The notes under the pieces: generated by a model
Seen by the model: only the letters and a program-made list of their open reading frames with translations
The model's database searches: none
Told to the model about the DNA's origin: nothing
Program-made: the position numbers and the translations under genes
Assembly (NCBI GenBank): GCA_004282745.1
Contig: SHMT01000021.1
Span: forward strand, 17,729 to 81,728
Direction of reading: 5' to 3'
From: Candidatus Scalindua sp. SCAELEC01
Lineage (GTDB): Bacteria; Planctomycetota; Brocadiia; Brocadiales; Scalinduaceae
DNA: 64,000 bases
Shown here: piece after piece, positions 8,610-19,196 of the stretch
How positions within the stretch are numbered: position 1 is the stretch's first letter
Layout: every line of letters begins with the position of its first letter

Positions 8610-9878
8610 TCAATAATATGTTAGTAATGTTAAAAATAGTCCGGTCCCAAGAGGTATAGTCAAATTATCAGCTTTAATGGGTAACGATTCAATTATACAG
8701 GAGACAAAAGAGGCGGCCAATGCTGTATACAAGGGAAAATAGAAAATAGTGCAGATAGTTGCGGAGATAAAGAATGCCAGGGTACCTTCCAGGCTTTTTC
8801 TTTGATTATAAGGGATTCTGTTTCTTCCGTAAAATCTTCCGACCATAGTTGCAATACTATCAGAGAATGCAACAATCATAATGACTGCACACGCAATTGT
8901 TCTTGGGAAGAAGATCAGAGCACACATGACACCAACAGATAAGGTAACCGGAGATAGGGTAAAATGTCTTTGCTCACTCGTTCGAATACAATATTTTGTA
9001 ATAAGATTGATTACGGGAAGAGAGACAGCATTCAGCCGTAACCATTCAGAAATAATAAATAGTATTGTTATACCCATCAATAGATACAACGTTAGTGTAT
9101 AATGGATAGTTGTAAAAAAAGGAATGAAAGCTGTGCATACATGAACTCCCTTCCTCCGAAATTCTTGTTTCCACGAATAGGTGAACTCTTTGCTTAAGCT
9201 CTTACTCAGTTCAATAAAGGACGGACCTTCGTTGATCTCAACGTACGTGAGAACTTTATTCAAATCATAACTATCAGTTACATATTTAGTTTTTTTTCGG
9301 ACTTGATAATTTGGGTTATAGCCAATACTAATCTTTGCATGCGACATTACATCTAAATTGTTACGGTCATCACCTACCACTATTACGTCATCCCACGTAA
9401 ACTCACCCTCCTGCAACAACTTCCCAACAACTCTTGTCTTCCCATCATGAAAGGTGAGTAAACCAGAAATCTCCCCGGTAAAAGTACCTTTATCAAACTG
9501 AGTACCTATTCCATGTCCACAATCTGCTTCTAATTTCTTGGCGAGATCCTTCATGAGAAAATCCGGTACTCCACTACTTATCAATGCTACGGAATGTCCC
9601 TTCCGCTTAAGAGAGTTAATTGCCTCTTTTGCATTGTCCACCAACTTCATATTATCGTAAACTTCCCAAAACTTATCCTCACTAATCCTTTTAAGACTGC
9701 CATATATTCTTTCGAGTAATTTACGCATTGGCAAAACATTAATACTGAATAAAAAACAGAGAAAAAATGCATGAAAAAAATGGAAAAAACTTGAATGAAA
9801 TGAAAGTTGTAACAGGTATTGACTTCTAAAAATTACACCGTCAGTATCAAATACTATTAATTTTCTCTTAATATTCAT
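8610..9878 (-). CDS. HAD phosphatase fused to dolichol-kinase/cytidylyltransferase-like membrane domain
   Basis: A 422-aa two-part protein. Residues 1-205 are a HAD hydrolase of the phosphoserine-phosphatase type: motif I DTDGVIF, motif II SSG, Lys in HDGKTRV, and motif IV GDDRNNLDV. An unusual Phe-rich hydrophobic stretch lies at residues 25-48 (cap region). Residues about 232-422 are a multi-pass membrane domain of the SEC59/VTE5 (COG0170) family: RRKGVHV, AFSDSIATMVGRFYGRN, KSLEGTLAFF and a final KADNLTIPLGTG. This family uses CTP to phosphorylate polyprenols or phytol. The fusion suggests coupled phosphorylation and dephosphorylation of a lipid alcohol. Confidence 0.72.
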   Translation of the reverse strand: MNIKRKLIVFDTDGVIFRSQYLLQLSFHSSFFHFFHAFFLCFLFSINVLPMRKLLERIYGSLKRISEDKFWEVYDNMKLVDNAKEAINSLKRKGHSVALISSGVPDFLMKDLAKKLEADCGHGIGTQFDKGTFTGEISGLLTFHDGKTRVVGKLLQEGEFTWDDVIVVGDDRNNLDVMSHAKISIGYNPNYQVRKKTKYVTDSYDLNKVLTYVEINEGPSFIELSKSLSKEFTYSWKQEFRRKGVHVCTAFIPFFTTIHYTLTLYLLMGITILFIISEWLRLNAVSLPVINLITKYCIRTSEQRHFTLSPVTLSVGVMCALIFFPRTIACAVIMIVAFSDSIATMVGRFYGRNRIPYNQRKSLEGTLAFFISATICTIFYFPLYTALAASFVSCIIESLPIKADNLTIPLGTGLFLTLLTYY

Positions 9879-10286
9879 GTGTTATCTGACGATAAACTCT
9901 CTTTAAACAAAGGAGTTGTTCTCGCCCGATCAGCGTTCCCGCACAAACGTACCGTTCTCAGGTCAGGCAGGCTGGTACGTAGGATGCCCGTAACTCGATA
10001 AAAAAAAATACCATTTTAAGCATCGGTAAAGAATTATACCTTATACCACATAGAAAGGTTTCTTTTCAATAAAATTTGAAGATTGTTACCTATTTGAGCA
10101 CTTATCCGTTGACATTATTTAAATAAACTGATACTATCCATTTTCATTCTCACCCACATTGTGTAGAGACGATGTCCTTCTAGCATTGCATCATATTTTC
10201 AAAGTTGCCCAGCATAAAGAAGTAAAAATCACTTGGAGATACCAAATTTCAAAACTTTTAAGTGTCGTTGATACCAAAAATTTACA
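9879..10286. other. Divergent intergenic region with repeat remnant
   Basis: This is the shared upstream region of two diverging genes. Positions 9910-9990 contain GTTGTTCTCGCCC and GGTCAGGCAGGCTGG-like pieces resembling the core of family 1 MITEs, so it is probably a decayed copy. A plus-strand frame from 10159 runs into the amidase gene but has no ribosome binding site. Confidence 0.35.
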
Positions 10287-10299
10287 AAGGGGGAGGCGT

Positions 10300-10908
10300 A
10301 TGATTAAATTAGAAAGTTCAAAACTCAAACTGTTATTGCTCATCTTTCCTTTATTATATGGTTGTAGTACACCAGTGACTAGGCAGCCACTAAAAAGCAC
10401 ATATCTTACACCGGTAGCACCCAAACCAGCAATTTTTATCCCAAATGCAGTCCAAAGTGAGTTGGATAGATTTAAACCCAGGTATTGGAAATATATTGTG
10501 ATTCATCACAGTGCTTCTAATGCGGGGAATGCCACGTCAATTGGGAAATACCATAAAGAGGTTAGGGGGTGGGAGAATGGCCTAGGTTACCATTTTCTGA
10601 TCGGAAATGGGAATGGTGCAAGAGATGGTCAGATAGAAGTTGGCAACAGATGGAATGACCAGATAGATGGTGCTCATGCTGGAAATGGGGAGTACAATAA
10701 ATATGGAATTGGCATTTGCCTAGTTGGGAATTTTGAGAACCGACATCCTACAGATTCTCAAATTTCATCTCTTGTTTATCTGGTAAATTATCTCCAAAGA
10801 CGTTGCAACATATCAAAAGAGAATATTATCAAACATTGTAACGTACGAAAAACCGTATGTCCTGGTAATCATTTTCCCTATAACAAGGTTCTGGCCCGTC
10901 TCAGGTAA
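10300..10908 (+). CDS. Lipoprotein N-acetylmuramoyl-L-alanine amidase (PGRP/AmiD-like)
   Basis: ATG 10300 is chosen because AAGGGGGAGG sits 4-13 bp before it. It also opens a textbook lipoprotein signal (LLLLIFPLLYGC, lipobox Cys at residue 20). The mature part is an amidase_2/PGRP domain. Zinc ligands are the His in VIHHSAS, the His in IIKHCNV and the Cys in TVCPG; the family's YHFLIGNG and GAHAGN segments are also present. It should cleave the MurNAc-L-Ala bond of peptidoglycan at the envelope. An upstream in-frame start (10159) would bury the signal peptide. The rhomboid gene follows 35 bp later. Confidence 0.87.
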   Translation: MIKLESSKLKLLLLIFPLLYGCSTPVTRQPLKSTYLTPVAPKPAIFIPNAVQSELDRFKPRYWKYIVIHHSASNAGNATSIGKYHKEVRGWENGLGYHFLIGNGNGARDGQIEVGNRWNDQIDGAHAGNGEYNKYGIGICLVGNFENRHPTDSQISSLVYLVNYLQRRCNISKENIIKHCNVRKTVCPGNHFPYNKVLARLR

Positions 10909-10943
10909 TCGCTTCAAGTTCATGTATTTATCAAGTCGCGATC

Positions 10944-11645
10944 ATGATACCCCTAAGAGATAAAAACCCATCAAACGTTGTTCCCTATGTAACGATAGGA
11001 ATAATTGTTGTAAATATAGTAATGTTTTTTGTCGAAATCTCCTTAGAAACAAATCTAGATGGTTTTTTAAGGAATTATGGTGTGGTTCCGAGTAAGTTTA
11101 TTGGGGATGTTTCGGGAGATAGGGCAACATTTATTGCGACTTTTTTTCCACTCTTTTCCTACATGTTCCTACATGGTGGGGTGGTGCATCTTCTCGGTAA
11201 CATATGGTATTTGTGGATTTTTGGTGACAATATTGAAGATGAATTGGGGCACTTCAAATACCTCTGCTTTTATCTGTTTTGCGGGATTGTGGCATCTCTT
11301 GTTCATCTCGTTTTTAATAGTGCTTCCGAAGTTCCCTGTATCGGTGCAAGTGGTGCGATAGCTGGTGTTCTGGGTGCCTACACCGTTGCATTTCCCTATG
11401 CGCGGGTGGTAACAATCATTCCTTTTTTGTTTATATGGCCAATATTTGAATTGCCTGCCATGGTTGTTCTGGGATTCTGGTTTGTTATTCAATTTTTTAA
11501 TGGGGCAGTATCGATCACAGCCTCAACCTCTAGTGGGAGTGTTGCGTGGTGGGCACATATCGGAGGTTTTATTTCGGGAATAGGTACATTTTATTTTCTG
11601 AGAAAACTTTTTGGTAAAAAACACAGGAGGATGATAGCCCGTTGA
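10944..11645 (+). CDS. Rhomboid family intramembrane serine protease
   Basis: A 233-aa protein with about six hydrophobic helices. The catalytic Ser lies in GASGAIAG (about residue 135), the His in WWAHIGG (about 205), and the oxyanion/structural motif HGGVVHLLGNIWYLWIFG in helix 2. It resembles the short PRK-type rhomboids that begin MIPLRDKNPS. Rhomboids cleave membrane proteins within the bilayer. It is likely co-transcribed with the amidase upstream. A paralogue of different build is at 18092-18982. Confidence 0.88.
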   Translation: MIPLRDKNPSNVVPYVTIGIIVVNIVMFFVEISLETNLDGFLRNYGVVPSKFIGDVSGDRATFIATFFPLFSYMFLHGGVVHLLGNIWYLWIFGDNIEDELGHFKYLCFYLFCGIVASLVHLVFNSASEVPCIGASGAIAGVLGAYTVAFPYARVVTIIPFLFIWPIFELPAMVVLGFWFVIQFFNGAVSITASTSSGSVAWWAHIGGFISGIGTFYFLRKLFGKKHRRMIAR

Positions 11646-11678
11646 TATAAGAGAACAAAGTGATCACAATTAACAGTA

Positions 11679-11860
11679 TATACTCATCGCAAATTGGTTT
11701 TCGGTTTTCAGAACCAGATTTCACCAGACCTTTAGATCTTTCTCAATCACAATATCCTCGCCTTGATAGCACCAAGGCTCTGGTTTTGTTCAATCGAAAA
11801 ATCAAAATTTCAGGCAAACTCTTGCCCAGAAATTCCAAAAATCAATTTACGATGAGTATA
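11679..11860. mobile_element. MITE-like element, family 3, TATACTCATCG ends
   Basis: 182 bp. The left end TATACTCATCGCAAATTGGT (then TTTCGG) and the right end are inverted over ~26 bp with few mismatches. The outer TATACT and inner TGGTTTTCGG match the ends of family 2 elements. There is no coding capacity; a 69-codon frame across it is a by-product. Part of the interior (11770-11832) recurs at 58438-58494. Confidence 0.7.
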
Positions 11861-11884
11861 AAATACTGACAATGTAACTGAAGA

Positions 11885-14485
11885 TTAAGATGGCGGAGGA
11901 TCCTTGAGTCTGAACGCAATAGTATCTCCTTCGACATCCGCTACTATTTGATCACTATCGCTAAAATTACCCTGGAGAATTTGCAATGATAGTGGATTTT
12001 CAATCAGCCTTTGTATGGTTCGCTTTAAAGGTCTTGCCCCAAAGGTAATATCGTATCCTTCTTCAACCAGTTTCAACTTAGCTGCTTCTGTTACCGATAA
12101 TGTCAAATTATGCTCTTGTAACCTTTTTGTAAGTTCTTTTAGCTGTATTTCAACAACCTTGGCTAAGTGTTCCTTTGTTAAACTATTAAATATCATTGTT
12201 TCATCAATACGATTTAAGAATTCTGGTCTAAAGACCTCCTTTAGCGCGGTACTAATTCTCTTTTTTAGCTCTTCATCCTGCTCGTTGCCAGCATACGACT
12301 GAATAATTTGGCTTGCTATATTTGAGGTCATTACAATGATTGCATTCTTAAAATCTACTGTTCTTCCCTTCCCATCTGTTAATCTCCCATCATCAAAAAC
12401 CTGTAACAAGATGTTGAATACGTCCCGATGAGCCTTTTCTATTTCATCAAACAGAATAACTGAGTATGGCCTCCGTCTGATGACTTCTGTCAATCTTCCT
12501 CCCTCCTCGTATCCTACATAACCCGGAGGTGCACCAATAAGCCTTGCTACGGAGTGTTGCTCCATAAATTCTGACATATCGATCCTTACCATTGCATTTT
12601 CGTCATCAAAAAGAAAAGAGGCGAGGGCTTTACACAATTCTGTTTTCCCCACACCGGTAGGGCCGAGGAATAAGAAGGTGCCAATAGGACGACTCGGATC
12701 CTGGAGTCCCGCACGTGCTCTTCTCACAGCATTCGAAACGGCCTCTATCGGTTCATCTTGACCTATTACTCTCTCTCTCAGACGATTTTCCATTTTAACA
12801 AGTTTATCTTTCTCCCCTTCCATCATTCGCGATACGGGTATCCCCGTCCACTTGGAGACAACTTCTGCAATATCGTCAGAGTCTACCTCCTCTTTGAGCA
12901 AACAGCGATCTTTTTGTATCTCTAACAATTCGTCATGTTTCTGCTTCAATTTTTGATCATAATTCCTTAATAGGCTATAACGTATTTCTGCAACCTTTTC
13001 AAGCTCTCCTTTTCTTTCGGCGGTTTGCTCATCAATACGTGCCTGGTCGATGTTTGTATTCAAAGTTTGTATTTCTTTGATAATTTTCTTCTCGTTCTCC
13101 CACTGTCCTCGTAACGCGCTACCCTCTTCTCGAAGCTCTGATAGATGGCGTTCCAGTTTTTCCTTCCTTTTTTTTGACCCTATATCCTTCTCTTTTTTTA
13201 AAGCCTCCCTTTCTATTTCTAATTGGGTAACCTTACGTTCAATCTCATCAAGCTCCGTAGGCATACTATCAATCTCCATCCTGAGTCTTGATGCTGCCTC
13301 GTCTATCAGGTCAATGGCTTTGTCTGGTAAGAATCGATCAGAGATATATCTATGTGAAAGCGTTGCGGCAGAGACTAACGCAGAATCCTTAATTCGAACG
13401 CCGTGATGGATATCATAACGCTCCTTTAATCCTCGAAGAATTGCTATGGTGTCTTCCACCGAAGGTTCACCAACAAACACAGGCTGGAATCTTCTTTCTA
13501 GTGCCGCATCCTTCTCAATGTATTTTCTATATTCGTCCAGCGTAGTAGCACCAATGCATCGGAGTTCACCGCGGGCCAGGGCTGGTTTCAGGAGATTAGA
13601 CGCATCTACCGCACCTTCTGCAGCACCTGCTCCGACTACGGTATGGAGTTCATCAATAAAGAGGATCATCTGTCCCTCAGCGGCATCGATGTCCTTCAAT
13701 ACAGCCTTTAACCTGTCCTCAAACTCCCCCCTAAATTTTGCACCTGCGATAAGTGCACCCATATCTAAGGAGCGTAAGCCTTTATTTTTTAGCCCTTCAG
13801 GTACATCACCATTCACAATACGCAGTGCCAGGCCTTCAGCTATGGCAGTCTTTCCCACACCCGGTTCTCCGATCAATACCGGATTATTTTTTGTCCTGCG
13901 GGATAGTACTTGAATTACTCGCCTTATCTCCTCGTCTCTTCCGATAACGGGATCTAACTTCCCTTTTCTTGCCAGATCAACAAGATCTTTACTGTAGCGT
14001 TCTAATGCCTGATACTTCTCTTCTGGATTCTGGTCAGTAATTCTCTGACTACCCCGTATCTCCTTAAGGGCCGTAAAAATATCATTTTTATTAATGCCGG
14101 ATTCATTCAATATTTTCCCAGCAGTACTATGTTTTTTGTCTGCTAAGGCAATAAAGAGATGTTCGGTACTGATATACTCATCTTTTAGCCTATTTGCTTC
14201 AATAAGTGCATTATTAAAAATCTCATTTAACTCGTTACCAATAAATTGTCCTTGAGAGCCACTTACCTGCGGTAGCGAATTGATTGCCTCCTCTGTTTTT
14301 AGAAAAATTTCATCTTTATTTGCTCCCAATTTTTTAATAATTGGGATAACCACGCCGAGCTGTTGTTTAAGCAAACAAAATAATAGATGTAAAGGGTCCA
14401 ACTGCTGGTGGTTCTTGGAAGCAGCAAATTGTTGGGCTTCTTGAATTGCTTCCTGTGACTTTATCGTAAATTTATCGTATCTCAT
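11885..14485 (-). CDS. clpB: ATP-dependent disaggregase ClpB
   Basis: 866 aa, full length for ClpB. In order: Clp N-domain repeats (1-145), first AAA+ module with Walker A GEPGVGKT and Walker B ILFIDE, the middle coiled-coil propeller (about 405-530, rich in Glu/Lys/Arg), second AAA+ module with GPTGVGKT and VILFDE, then the C-terminal domain. It works with DnaK to extract proteins from aggregates. It lies downstream of dnaK on the same strand with a terminator-like hairpin between them. The pairing suggests shared heat-shock control. Confidence 0.97.
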   Translation of the reverse strand: MRYDKFTIKSQEAIQEAQQFAASKNHQQLDPLHLLFCLLKQQLGVVIPIIKKLGANKDEIFLKTEEAINSLPQVSGSQGQFIGNELNEIFNNALIEANRLKDEYISTEHLFIALADKKHSTAGKILNESGINKNDIFTALKEIRGSQRITDQNPEEKYQALERYSKDLVDLARKGKLDPVIGRDEEIRRVIQVLSRRTKNNPVLIGEPGVGKTAIAEGLALRIVNGDVPEGLKNKGLRSLDMGALIAGAKFRGEFEDRLKAVLKDIDAAEGQMILFIDELHTVVGAGAAEGAVDASNLLKPALARGELRCIGATTLDEYRKYIEKDAALERRFQPVFVGEPSVEDTIAILRGLKERYDIHHGVRIKDSALVSAATLSHRYISDRFLPDKAIDLIDEAASRLRMEIDSMPTELDEIERKVTQLEIEREALKKEKDIGSKKRKEKLERHLSELREEGSALRGQWENEKKIIKEIQTLNTNIDQARIDEQTAERKGELEKVAEIRYSLLRNYDQKLKQKHDELLEIQKDRCLLKEEVDSDDIAEVVSKWTGIPVSRMMEGEKDKLVKMENRLRERVIGQDEPIEAVSNAVRRARAGLQDPSRPIGTFLFLGPTGVGKTELCKALASFLFDDENAMVRIDMSEFMEQHSVARLIGAPPGYVGYEEGGRLTEVIRRRPYSVILFDEIEKAHRDVFNILLQVFDDGRLTDGKGRTVDFKNAIIVMTSNIASQIIQSYAGNEQDEELKKRISTALKEVFRPEFLNRIDETMIFNSLTKEHLAKVVEIQLKELTKRLQEHNLTLSVTEAAKLKLVEEGYDITFGARPLKRTIQRLIENPLSLQILQGNFSDSDQIVADVEGDTIAFRLKDPPPS

Positions 14486-14501
14486 TCGAGAATCCTTTCT
14501 T

Positions 14502-14539
14502 AAAAAAAAACAAGTCGGTTCTACCCGACTTGTTTTTTA
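14502..14539 (-). terminator. Hairpin with A- and T-tracts between dnaK and clpB
   Basis: CAAGTCGG (14511-14518) pairs with CCGACTTG (14525-14532) around a 6-nt loop, flanked by a run of A on one side and T on the other. It therefore reads as an intrinsic terminator in both directions. It should reduce read-through from dnaK into clpB, or mark separate transcripts. Confidence 0.75.
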
Positions 14540-14577
14540 TCTCCCGGTAATTTTTGCACGACATTTGTCCTAACGCC

Positions 14578-16503
14578 TCAATCTTTGACCTCATAGTCTG
14601 CGTCAATAACATCGGCGTCGTCTTTCTCCTTCTTTGCTTCATCGCCAGGGGTCTGATCTTCAGCTTGAGCTCCTGCCTCCGGTTGTTGAGCTTGTTGCTC
14701 TTTCGCTGTCTTCTCATACATTGCTTGTGACAATTTATGAGAGGCCGTTTGCAGCTCCTCAATAGCCTTTTTAATGCTAGCGGTATCATCGCCGTCCTTT
14801 AACTTTTTCAGTTTTTCGATAGCATCATTAATGTTCCCCTTATCGGACTCACTGATACTGCCACCATGCTCCTGTAATATCTTTTCCGTTGCATAGATTG
14901 CCTGGTCCGCTTCATTGCGTGCATTAATTAGTTCCTTTTTTCCCTTGTCCTCTTCGGCATGTTGCTCAGCGTCAGTCTGCATCTTTTTTATCTCTTCTTC
15001 GGATAGTCCGGAAGATGACTGTATTTTAATTGATTGCTCTTTACCCGTACCGAGATCCTTCGCAGAGACATGAAGTATTCCATTTGCGTCGATGTCAAAT
15101 GAAACCTCTATTTGCGGGATACCACGCGGTGCTGCGGGGATACCCGCCAATTGAAAACGTCCCAATGTTCGATTATCAGATGCCATAGAACGTTCTCCCT
15201 GGAGCACATGAATGTCCACGGCAGTTTGATTATCAGCAGCAGTTGAAAACGTCTCTTTTTTATTTGTTGGGATAGTTGTGTTACGCTGGATTAAGGTGGT
15301 GCTAACACCGCCTAAAGTTTCGATTCCTAGTGACAGCGGAGTCACATCGAGCAGAAGGACATCGTGGACTTCTCCGGCAAGTACTGCACCCTGAATTGCG
15401 GCACCAAGTGCAACTACCTCATCTGGATTTACACTTTTATTAGGTTCCTTTCCAAACAATTCTTTTACAAGCGCTTGTACACTAGGCATTCTTGTTGAAC
15501 CACCGACAAGAACTACCTCATTGATTTCTCCGGCTTTCATCTTTGCATCTTCCATAGCGGTCAAACACGGTTGACGACACTTTTCAACAAGATGTTCGGT
15601 CAGTTGCTCACACTTCGACCTTGATAAGCTCATAGTAAGATGTTTCGGGCCTGATTGATCAGCCGTAATAAATGGTAAGTTTATTTCAGTGCTTGTTGAA
15701 GTTGAAAGTTCGCATTTCGCCTTTTCCGCAGCTTCTTTAAGACGTTGTAGGGCCATATGGTCCTGTAAAAGATCGATACCCTGTTCCTTTTTAAATTCAT
15801 CTGCTATATAGTTAAGTAACACTTGGTCAAAATCATCTCCACCCAGATGGGTGTTACCATTCGTTGAGAGAACTTCAAAAACACCCTCACCAACCTCAAG
15901 TACAGAGACATCAAATGTACCGCCACCCAGATCAAACACCGCGATCTTCTCATTCTTCTTTTTGTCAATACCGTACGCCAACGATGCAGCAGTGGGTTCA
16001 TTAATAATACGGACAACATCCAGACCAGCGATCGTTCCTGCATCCTTTGTCGCCTGTCTCTGACTATCGTTAAAGTATGCGGGTACGGTTATCACCGCCT
16101 TTTTTACATCACATCCCAAGTAATCCTCTGCCGTTTTCTTCAGATTTTGCAGAACCATTGCTGAGACCTCGGGAGGAGTGAAACTCTTCCCTTTTATTCC
16201 GACCTTTACCAATTCATCGGGACCACCGACAATCTCGTACGGAACAAGTTTTTCTTCTTGTGCAACCTCGTTGTGTCTCCTGCCCATAAAGCGCTTAATC
16301 GAGAAGACGGTATTTTTTGGATTAATCACGGCTTGTCTTTTAGCAAGCTGTCCAACGAGACGTTCGTCTTTATCTGTAAAGGCAACAACCGAGGGCGTTA
16401 TCCTGTTTCCTTCGGCATTTGTTATTACGACAGCCTGGTCGCCTTCCATTACGGCCACTACGGAGTTTGTTGTTCCCAAATCAATCCCAATAATTTTTTC
16501 CAT
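14578..16503 (-). CDS. dnaK: Chaperone DnaK (Hsp70)
   Basis: 641 aa. It opens [16 protein letters not shown], the phosphate-binding loop of the Hsp70 ATPase. [11 protein letters not shown] and [13 protein letters not shown] follow. The substrate-binding beta domain starts near residue 390 ([14 protein letters not shown]), and the helical lid ends in a disordered tail closing with [12 protein letters not shown] strong AGGGAGG lies 5 bp before the ATG. It folds nascent and stress-denatured proteins with DnaJ/GrpE, neither of which is in the window. I saw no CIRCE inverted repeat upstream. Confidence 0.98.
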   Translation of the reverse strand: MEKIIGIDLGTTNSVVAVMEGDQAVVITNAEGNRITPSVVAFTDKDERLVGQLAKRQAVINPKNTVFSIKRFMGRRHNEVAQEEKLVPYEIVGGPDELVKVGIKGKSFTPPEVSAMVLQNLKKTAEDYLGCDVKKAVITVPAYFNDSQRQATKDAGTIAGLDVVRIINEPTAASLAYGIDKKKNEKIAVFDLGGGTFDVSVLEVGEGVFEVLSTNGNTHLGGDDFDQVLLNYIADEFKKEQGIDLLQDHMALQRLKEAAEKAKCELSTSTSTEINLPFITADQSGPKHLTMSLSRSKCEQLTEHLVEKCRQPCLTAMEDAKMKAGEINEVVLVGGSTRMPSVQALVKELFGKEPNKSVNPDEVVALGAAIQGAVLAGEVHDVLLLDVTPLSLGIETLGGVSTTLIQRNTTIPTNKKETFSTAADNQTAVDIHVLQGERSMASDNRTLGRFQLAGIPAAPRGIPQIEVSFDIDANGILHVSAKDLGTGKEQSIKIQSSSGLSEEEIKKMQTDAEQHAEEDKGKKELINARNEADQAIYATEKILQEHGGSISESDKGNINDAIEKLKKLKDGDDTASIKKAIEELQTASHKLSQAMYEKTAKEQQAQQPEAGAQAEDQTPGDEAKKEKDDADVIDADYEVKD

Positions 16504-16570
16504 TATATCCTCCCTAAAAAATACATCCTGGAATATCTAAAAAAGTTGAAATTTAAGACCGGTTACTGTT

Positions 16571-16598
16571 GTGTTAGTACATTTATTTAGCCAGTCAA
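16571..16598 (-). promoter_or_regulatory. Possible sigma-70-type promoter of dnaK
   Basis: On the minus strand, TTGACT (16598-16593) and TAACAC (16576-16571) are separated by 16 bp, about 70 bp before the dnaK start. The -10 element is weak. There is no sigma-32 consensus and no CIRCE site. Confidence 0.3.
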
Positions 16599-16599
16599 G

Positions 16600-16935
16600 A
16601 ATACTATGCTTCAGTTTGAATGGTGAAAGTCTAGTAATTCAAAAAATAATATTTAGTAAATCAAATGCACCCTGAGTAGGGTACGAGAATTATTACCGGC
16701 TACCAAAGGAAGCAAACTGCATGCCGTATCGTGGGAGGTGTAGTGTAAGTCAATGGTTTAATGGGTTTTACACAACATGTCACTATGTAAATAATCATCG
16801 TATTCCTTTTTCTTTCAGTTAAATATGCCAAGATGGCATACTCGTTGGTGTGAAAACGAGCGACTTTCAGGTGAAATGTTGGTGGAGTAGTAAGCAATTT
16901 AATTGAGGGCATTTGTAGATAGAGGCAATTTCTGA
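16600..16935. other. Intergenic region upstream of dnaK
   Basis: This AT-rich stretch lies between the dapB 3' end and the dnaK promoter. The only frame (minus, 16700-16912) has no recognisable motif. I see no RNA gene or repeat. Confidence 0.35.
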
Positions 16936-17733
16936 TTAATATAACTCTTTTAATACATCTTCCATCCTATATTGACCTGGTGGTTTTCCTGCTAAGACCG
17001 TTGCAGCACGAATAGCACCGATAGCAAAAGAATCTCGCGATTGGGCTTTGTGGACAAGTTCCAGTCGTTCTCCCTGATTTCCAAATACCACGGTATGTTC
17101 CCCTACAATATCACCTGATCTTATTGAATGAATGCATAATTGATTTTTAGGTCTTTCACCCGTAATACCTTTTCTCCCATAAATGGTAATATCGTCCATG
17201 TTCTGATTTGTTGCATTGCATATTTTCTCAGCGATTTTTAAAGCTGTTCCGCTCGGAGCATCTTTTTTAAAACGGTGGTGCGCCTCTACAATTTCAATAT
17301 CAGAATCCATACCCATTATCTTCGAAACTGTTTCAACAAGGCTAAACAGCAAATTGACACCTATACTCATATTTGGAGAAAAAAGGCAGGCTACCTTCTC
17401 AGACGCTTTTGCAACACTCTCCTTCTGCTGTGTGTCAAGGCCTGTTGTGCCTATTACGATTGCAATTCCCTGTTCGGTGCAGCTCTTTAATCTTTCTACG
17501 GTTGAATCAGGCGAAGAGAAGTCGATGAGAACATCCGGCGTTCCTTGGAGTTCGTGTGAAATGATAGTTCCAGAGAGATCTTGATTAACAATTTGACCTA
17601 AATCTTTTCCAATATTGTCATGATTCTTATCTTCAAGTGCTGCTACAAGCTCAAGTCCTCTATCTTTGGCAACGAGTTCGGCGATTCTTGTCCCCATTCG
17701 ACCACATACACCATTAATTGCTATCTTAATCAT
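16936..17733 (-). CDS. dapB: 4-hydroxy-tetrahydrodipicolinate reductase
   Basis: 265 aa. The N-terminal Rossmann motif is GVCGRMG (residues 8-14) for NAD(P)H. GTTGL, FSPNMSIGVN and EAHHRFKKDAPSGTA follow; the last holds the catalytic His and the substrate-binding Lys. It reduces the cyclic product of DapA in the diaminopimelate/lysine pathway, supplying peptidoglycan cross-links. No other dap gene is adjacent. A family 2 MITE lies just upstream. Confidence 0.95.
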   Translation of the reverse strand: MIKIAINGVCGRMGTRIAELVAKDRGLELVAALEDKNHDNIGKDLGQIVNQDLSGTIISHELQGTPDVLIDFSSPDSTVERLKSCTEQGIAIVIGTTGLDTQQKESVAKASEKVACLFSPNMSIGVNLLFSLVETVSKIMGMDSDIEIVEAHHRFKKDAPSGTALKIAEKICNATNQNMDDITIYGRKGITGERPKNQLCIHSIRSGDIVGEHTVVFGNQGERLELVHKAQSRDSFAIGAIRAATVLAGKPPGQYRMEDVLKELY

Positions 17734-17784
17734 ATTTTCTTTACCTTCCCATTTCCATAGATATTACGAAAAAACTTTTTAGAT

Positions 17785-18035
17785 TATACTCATCTCATGA
17801 TGGTTTTCGGATAAAATCCAAGATCAACTGAACGAGCAAAGTCCTCGGCATCTTTTGTCCGGAGATAACGGCCAGTCTGAACAACAGGTCGAGCAGGCAA
17901 CCAAGATTTGGTTTCCGGCCCGCCCGGGCCTGTCAACCGTTCGCCAGTCCCTGTCCGAATGGCTGGTAGGCCGGGCGGGCGACGCTCTTTCTGGCGGAGA
18001 CGGGTAAAACCGATAACTAAATCGGTTTTAGTATA
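17785..18035. mobile_element. MITE-like element, family 2, copy A
   Basis: 251 bp. One end reads TATACTCATCTCATGATGGT followed by TTTCGG; the other, on the opposite strand, begins TATACTAAAACCGATTTAGT. The interior carries the GC-rich module GAATGGCTGGTAGGCCGGGC, also present in family 1, and a GACGCTCTTTCTGGCGGAGA segment. No ORF. It lies between dapB and the rhomboid gene. Confidence 0.78.
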
Positions 18036-18091
18036 TCAATAATCAAAGTCAAGCGCTTTGGATAAAAAGAAAATAATCTCTTTTTAAACTC

Positions 18092-18982
18092 TTAATCCTT
18101 ATCTTGCATATTTCTAAATCTTTTGCTGGCATTTTTGAGAAATGCCTTCTCTTTTTTTGTTAGGCTCTTAAAACCTTCCCGATTGACCTTATCCAGCAAT
18201 TGATCAACTTCATCCCTCAATTCATCACCCTTCCTCTCTGATCTCTCTCTTTGCTGCTTTTGCCATGATATGATCAATTGGCTAAATCTTGGTTCGTAAC
18301 GTATGAAAAGAAACCCGTAAACGAGTCCTCCAAGATGAGCAAAATGGGCAACATTCCCCCCGGAGGGTAGCAAACAGTTAAAAATTGTTATACCGGCAAA
18401 AATTGTGACAAGATATTTGGCTTTTATAGGAAACACATAAAAAATAATGGTAACATTGGGGAAAAACATTGCAAAAGCTATCTCTATGGCAAAGATGGCG
18501 CCAGAAGCGCCAAGAATAGGGTTGTATGGTGTGAAAATGCAGCACATGATTCCTGCAAAAATTCCGGCCGTAAAGTACATGGTCAGAAATTTTCTCGTAC
18601 CCATAACCCTTTCAACTTCACCCCCAAACATCCACAAAACCAGCATATTGATAATGAGGTGCCATGGGTCATGGATGCTGTGTAAAAACATGTAACTGAC
18701 AAATTGCCATAACCACATTTTCCCAACAGCAAAGGGAGGATAGAGCCAAAATAGAGTGGTAAATCGATCAGGACCCACAATTATTGGTTGTTGGACTATT
18801 TCATCAATAAAATTTGAATCTGGGAGTATAGGAGATGTCCCCCATTGAGAACTGATTGTTGAAAAAAGGAGCTGAATGACAAAGACGCCGGCATTGACAA
18901 TGATGAGAATCATAATTGCCTTGGTCCACTTACTTCCCAATGAAACGTTAAAACCTGGTTTATAAAAACGAAAGTTTGTCAT
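18092..18982 (-). CDS. Rhomboid family protein with charged C-terminal tail
   Basis: 296 aa with about six membrane helices. GASGAIFA holds the catalytic Ser, FAHLGGLVYG the catalytic His, and HLIINMLVLWMFGGEVE is the helix 2 signature. The first ~20 residues are cytosolic. The last ~65 form a Lys/Arg/Glu-rich tail (RSERKGDELRDEVDQLLDKV...), likely cytosolic and absent from the other rhomboid at 10944. This build resembles planctomycete/myxobacterial rhomboids with a DUF6576-like tail. It is probably an active protease; the substrate is unknown. Confidence 0.83.
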   Translation of the reverse strand: MTNFRFYKPGFNVSLGSKWTKAIMILIIVNAGVFVIQLLFSTISSQWGTSPILPDSNFIDEIVQQPIIVGPDRFTTLFWLYPPFAVGKMWLWQFVSYMFLHSIHDPWHLIINMLVLWMFGGEVERVMGTRKFLTMYFTAGIFAGIMCCIFTPYNPILGASGAIFAIEIAFAMFFPNVTIIFYVFPIKAKYLVTIFAGITIFNCLLPSGGNVAHFAHLGGLVYGFLFIRYEPRFSQLIISWQKQQRERSERKGDELRDEVDQLLDKVNREGFKSLTKKEKAFLKNASKRFRNMQDKD

Positions 18983-19196
18983 TTTATATCACAGTGAAAA
19001 GTTTTCTGCGGGCAAATTCTTATCGATAAATCTGCCAGAAATTTTAATGGTAATTAATTTACTTAATTTATATCACAAGCTCAATGGAACCTTTTTACTA
19101 TAACTATTTCGTAAAAAAAGTCAAGATTGTTATCGGTATATTAAAGGTTTCACAACAGGTAAATTAAGAGAGCAGGACATATGATAGCGCCTGAAA

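Noticed and set aside
11660..11869. 69-codon ORF after the rhomboid gene
   Set aside because: It is entirely contained in a family 3 MITE.
13446..13913. Long plus-strand ORFs across clpB and dnaK
   Set aside because: They are antisense shadows of strongly conserved coding sequence.
16504..16620. CIRCE element upstream of dnaK
   Set aside because: No TTAGCACTC/GAGTGCTAA inverted repeat is present.
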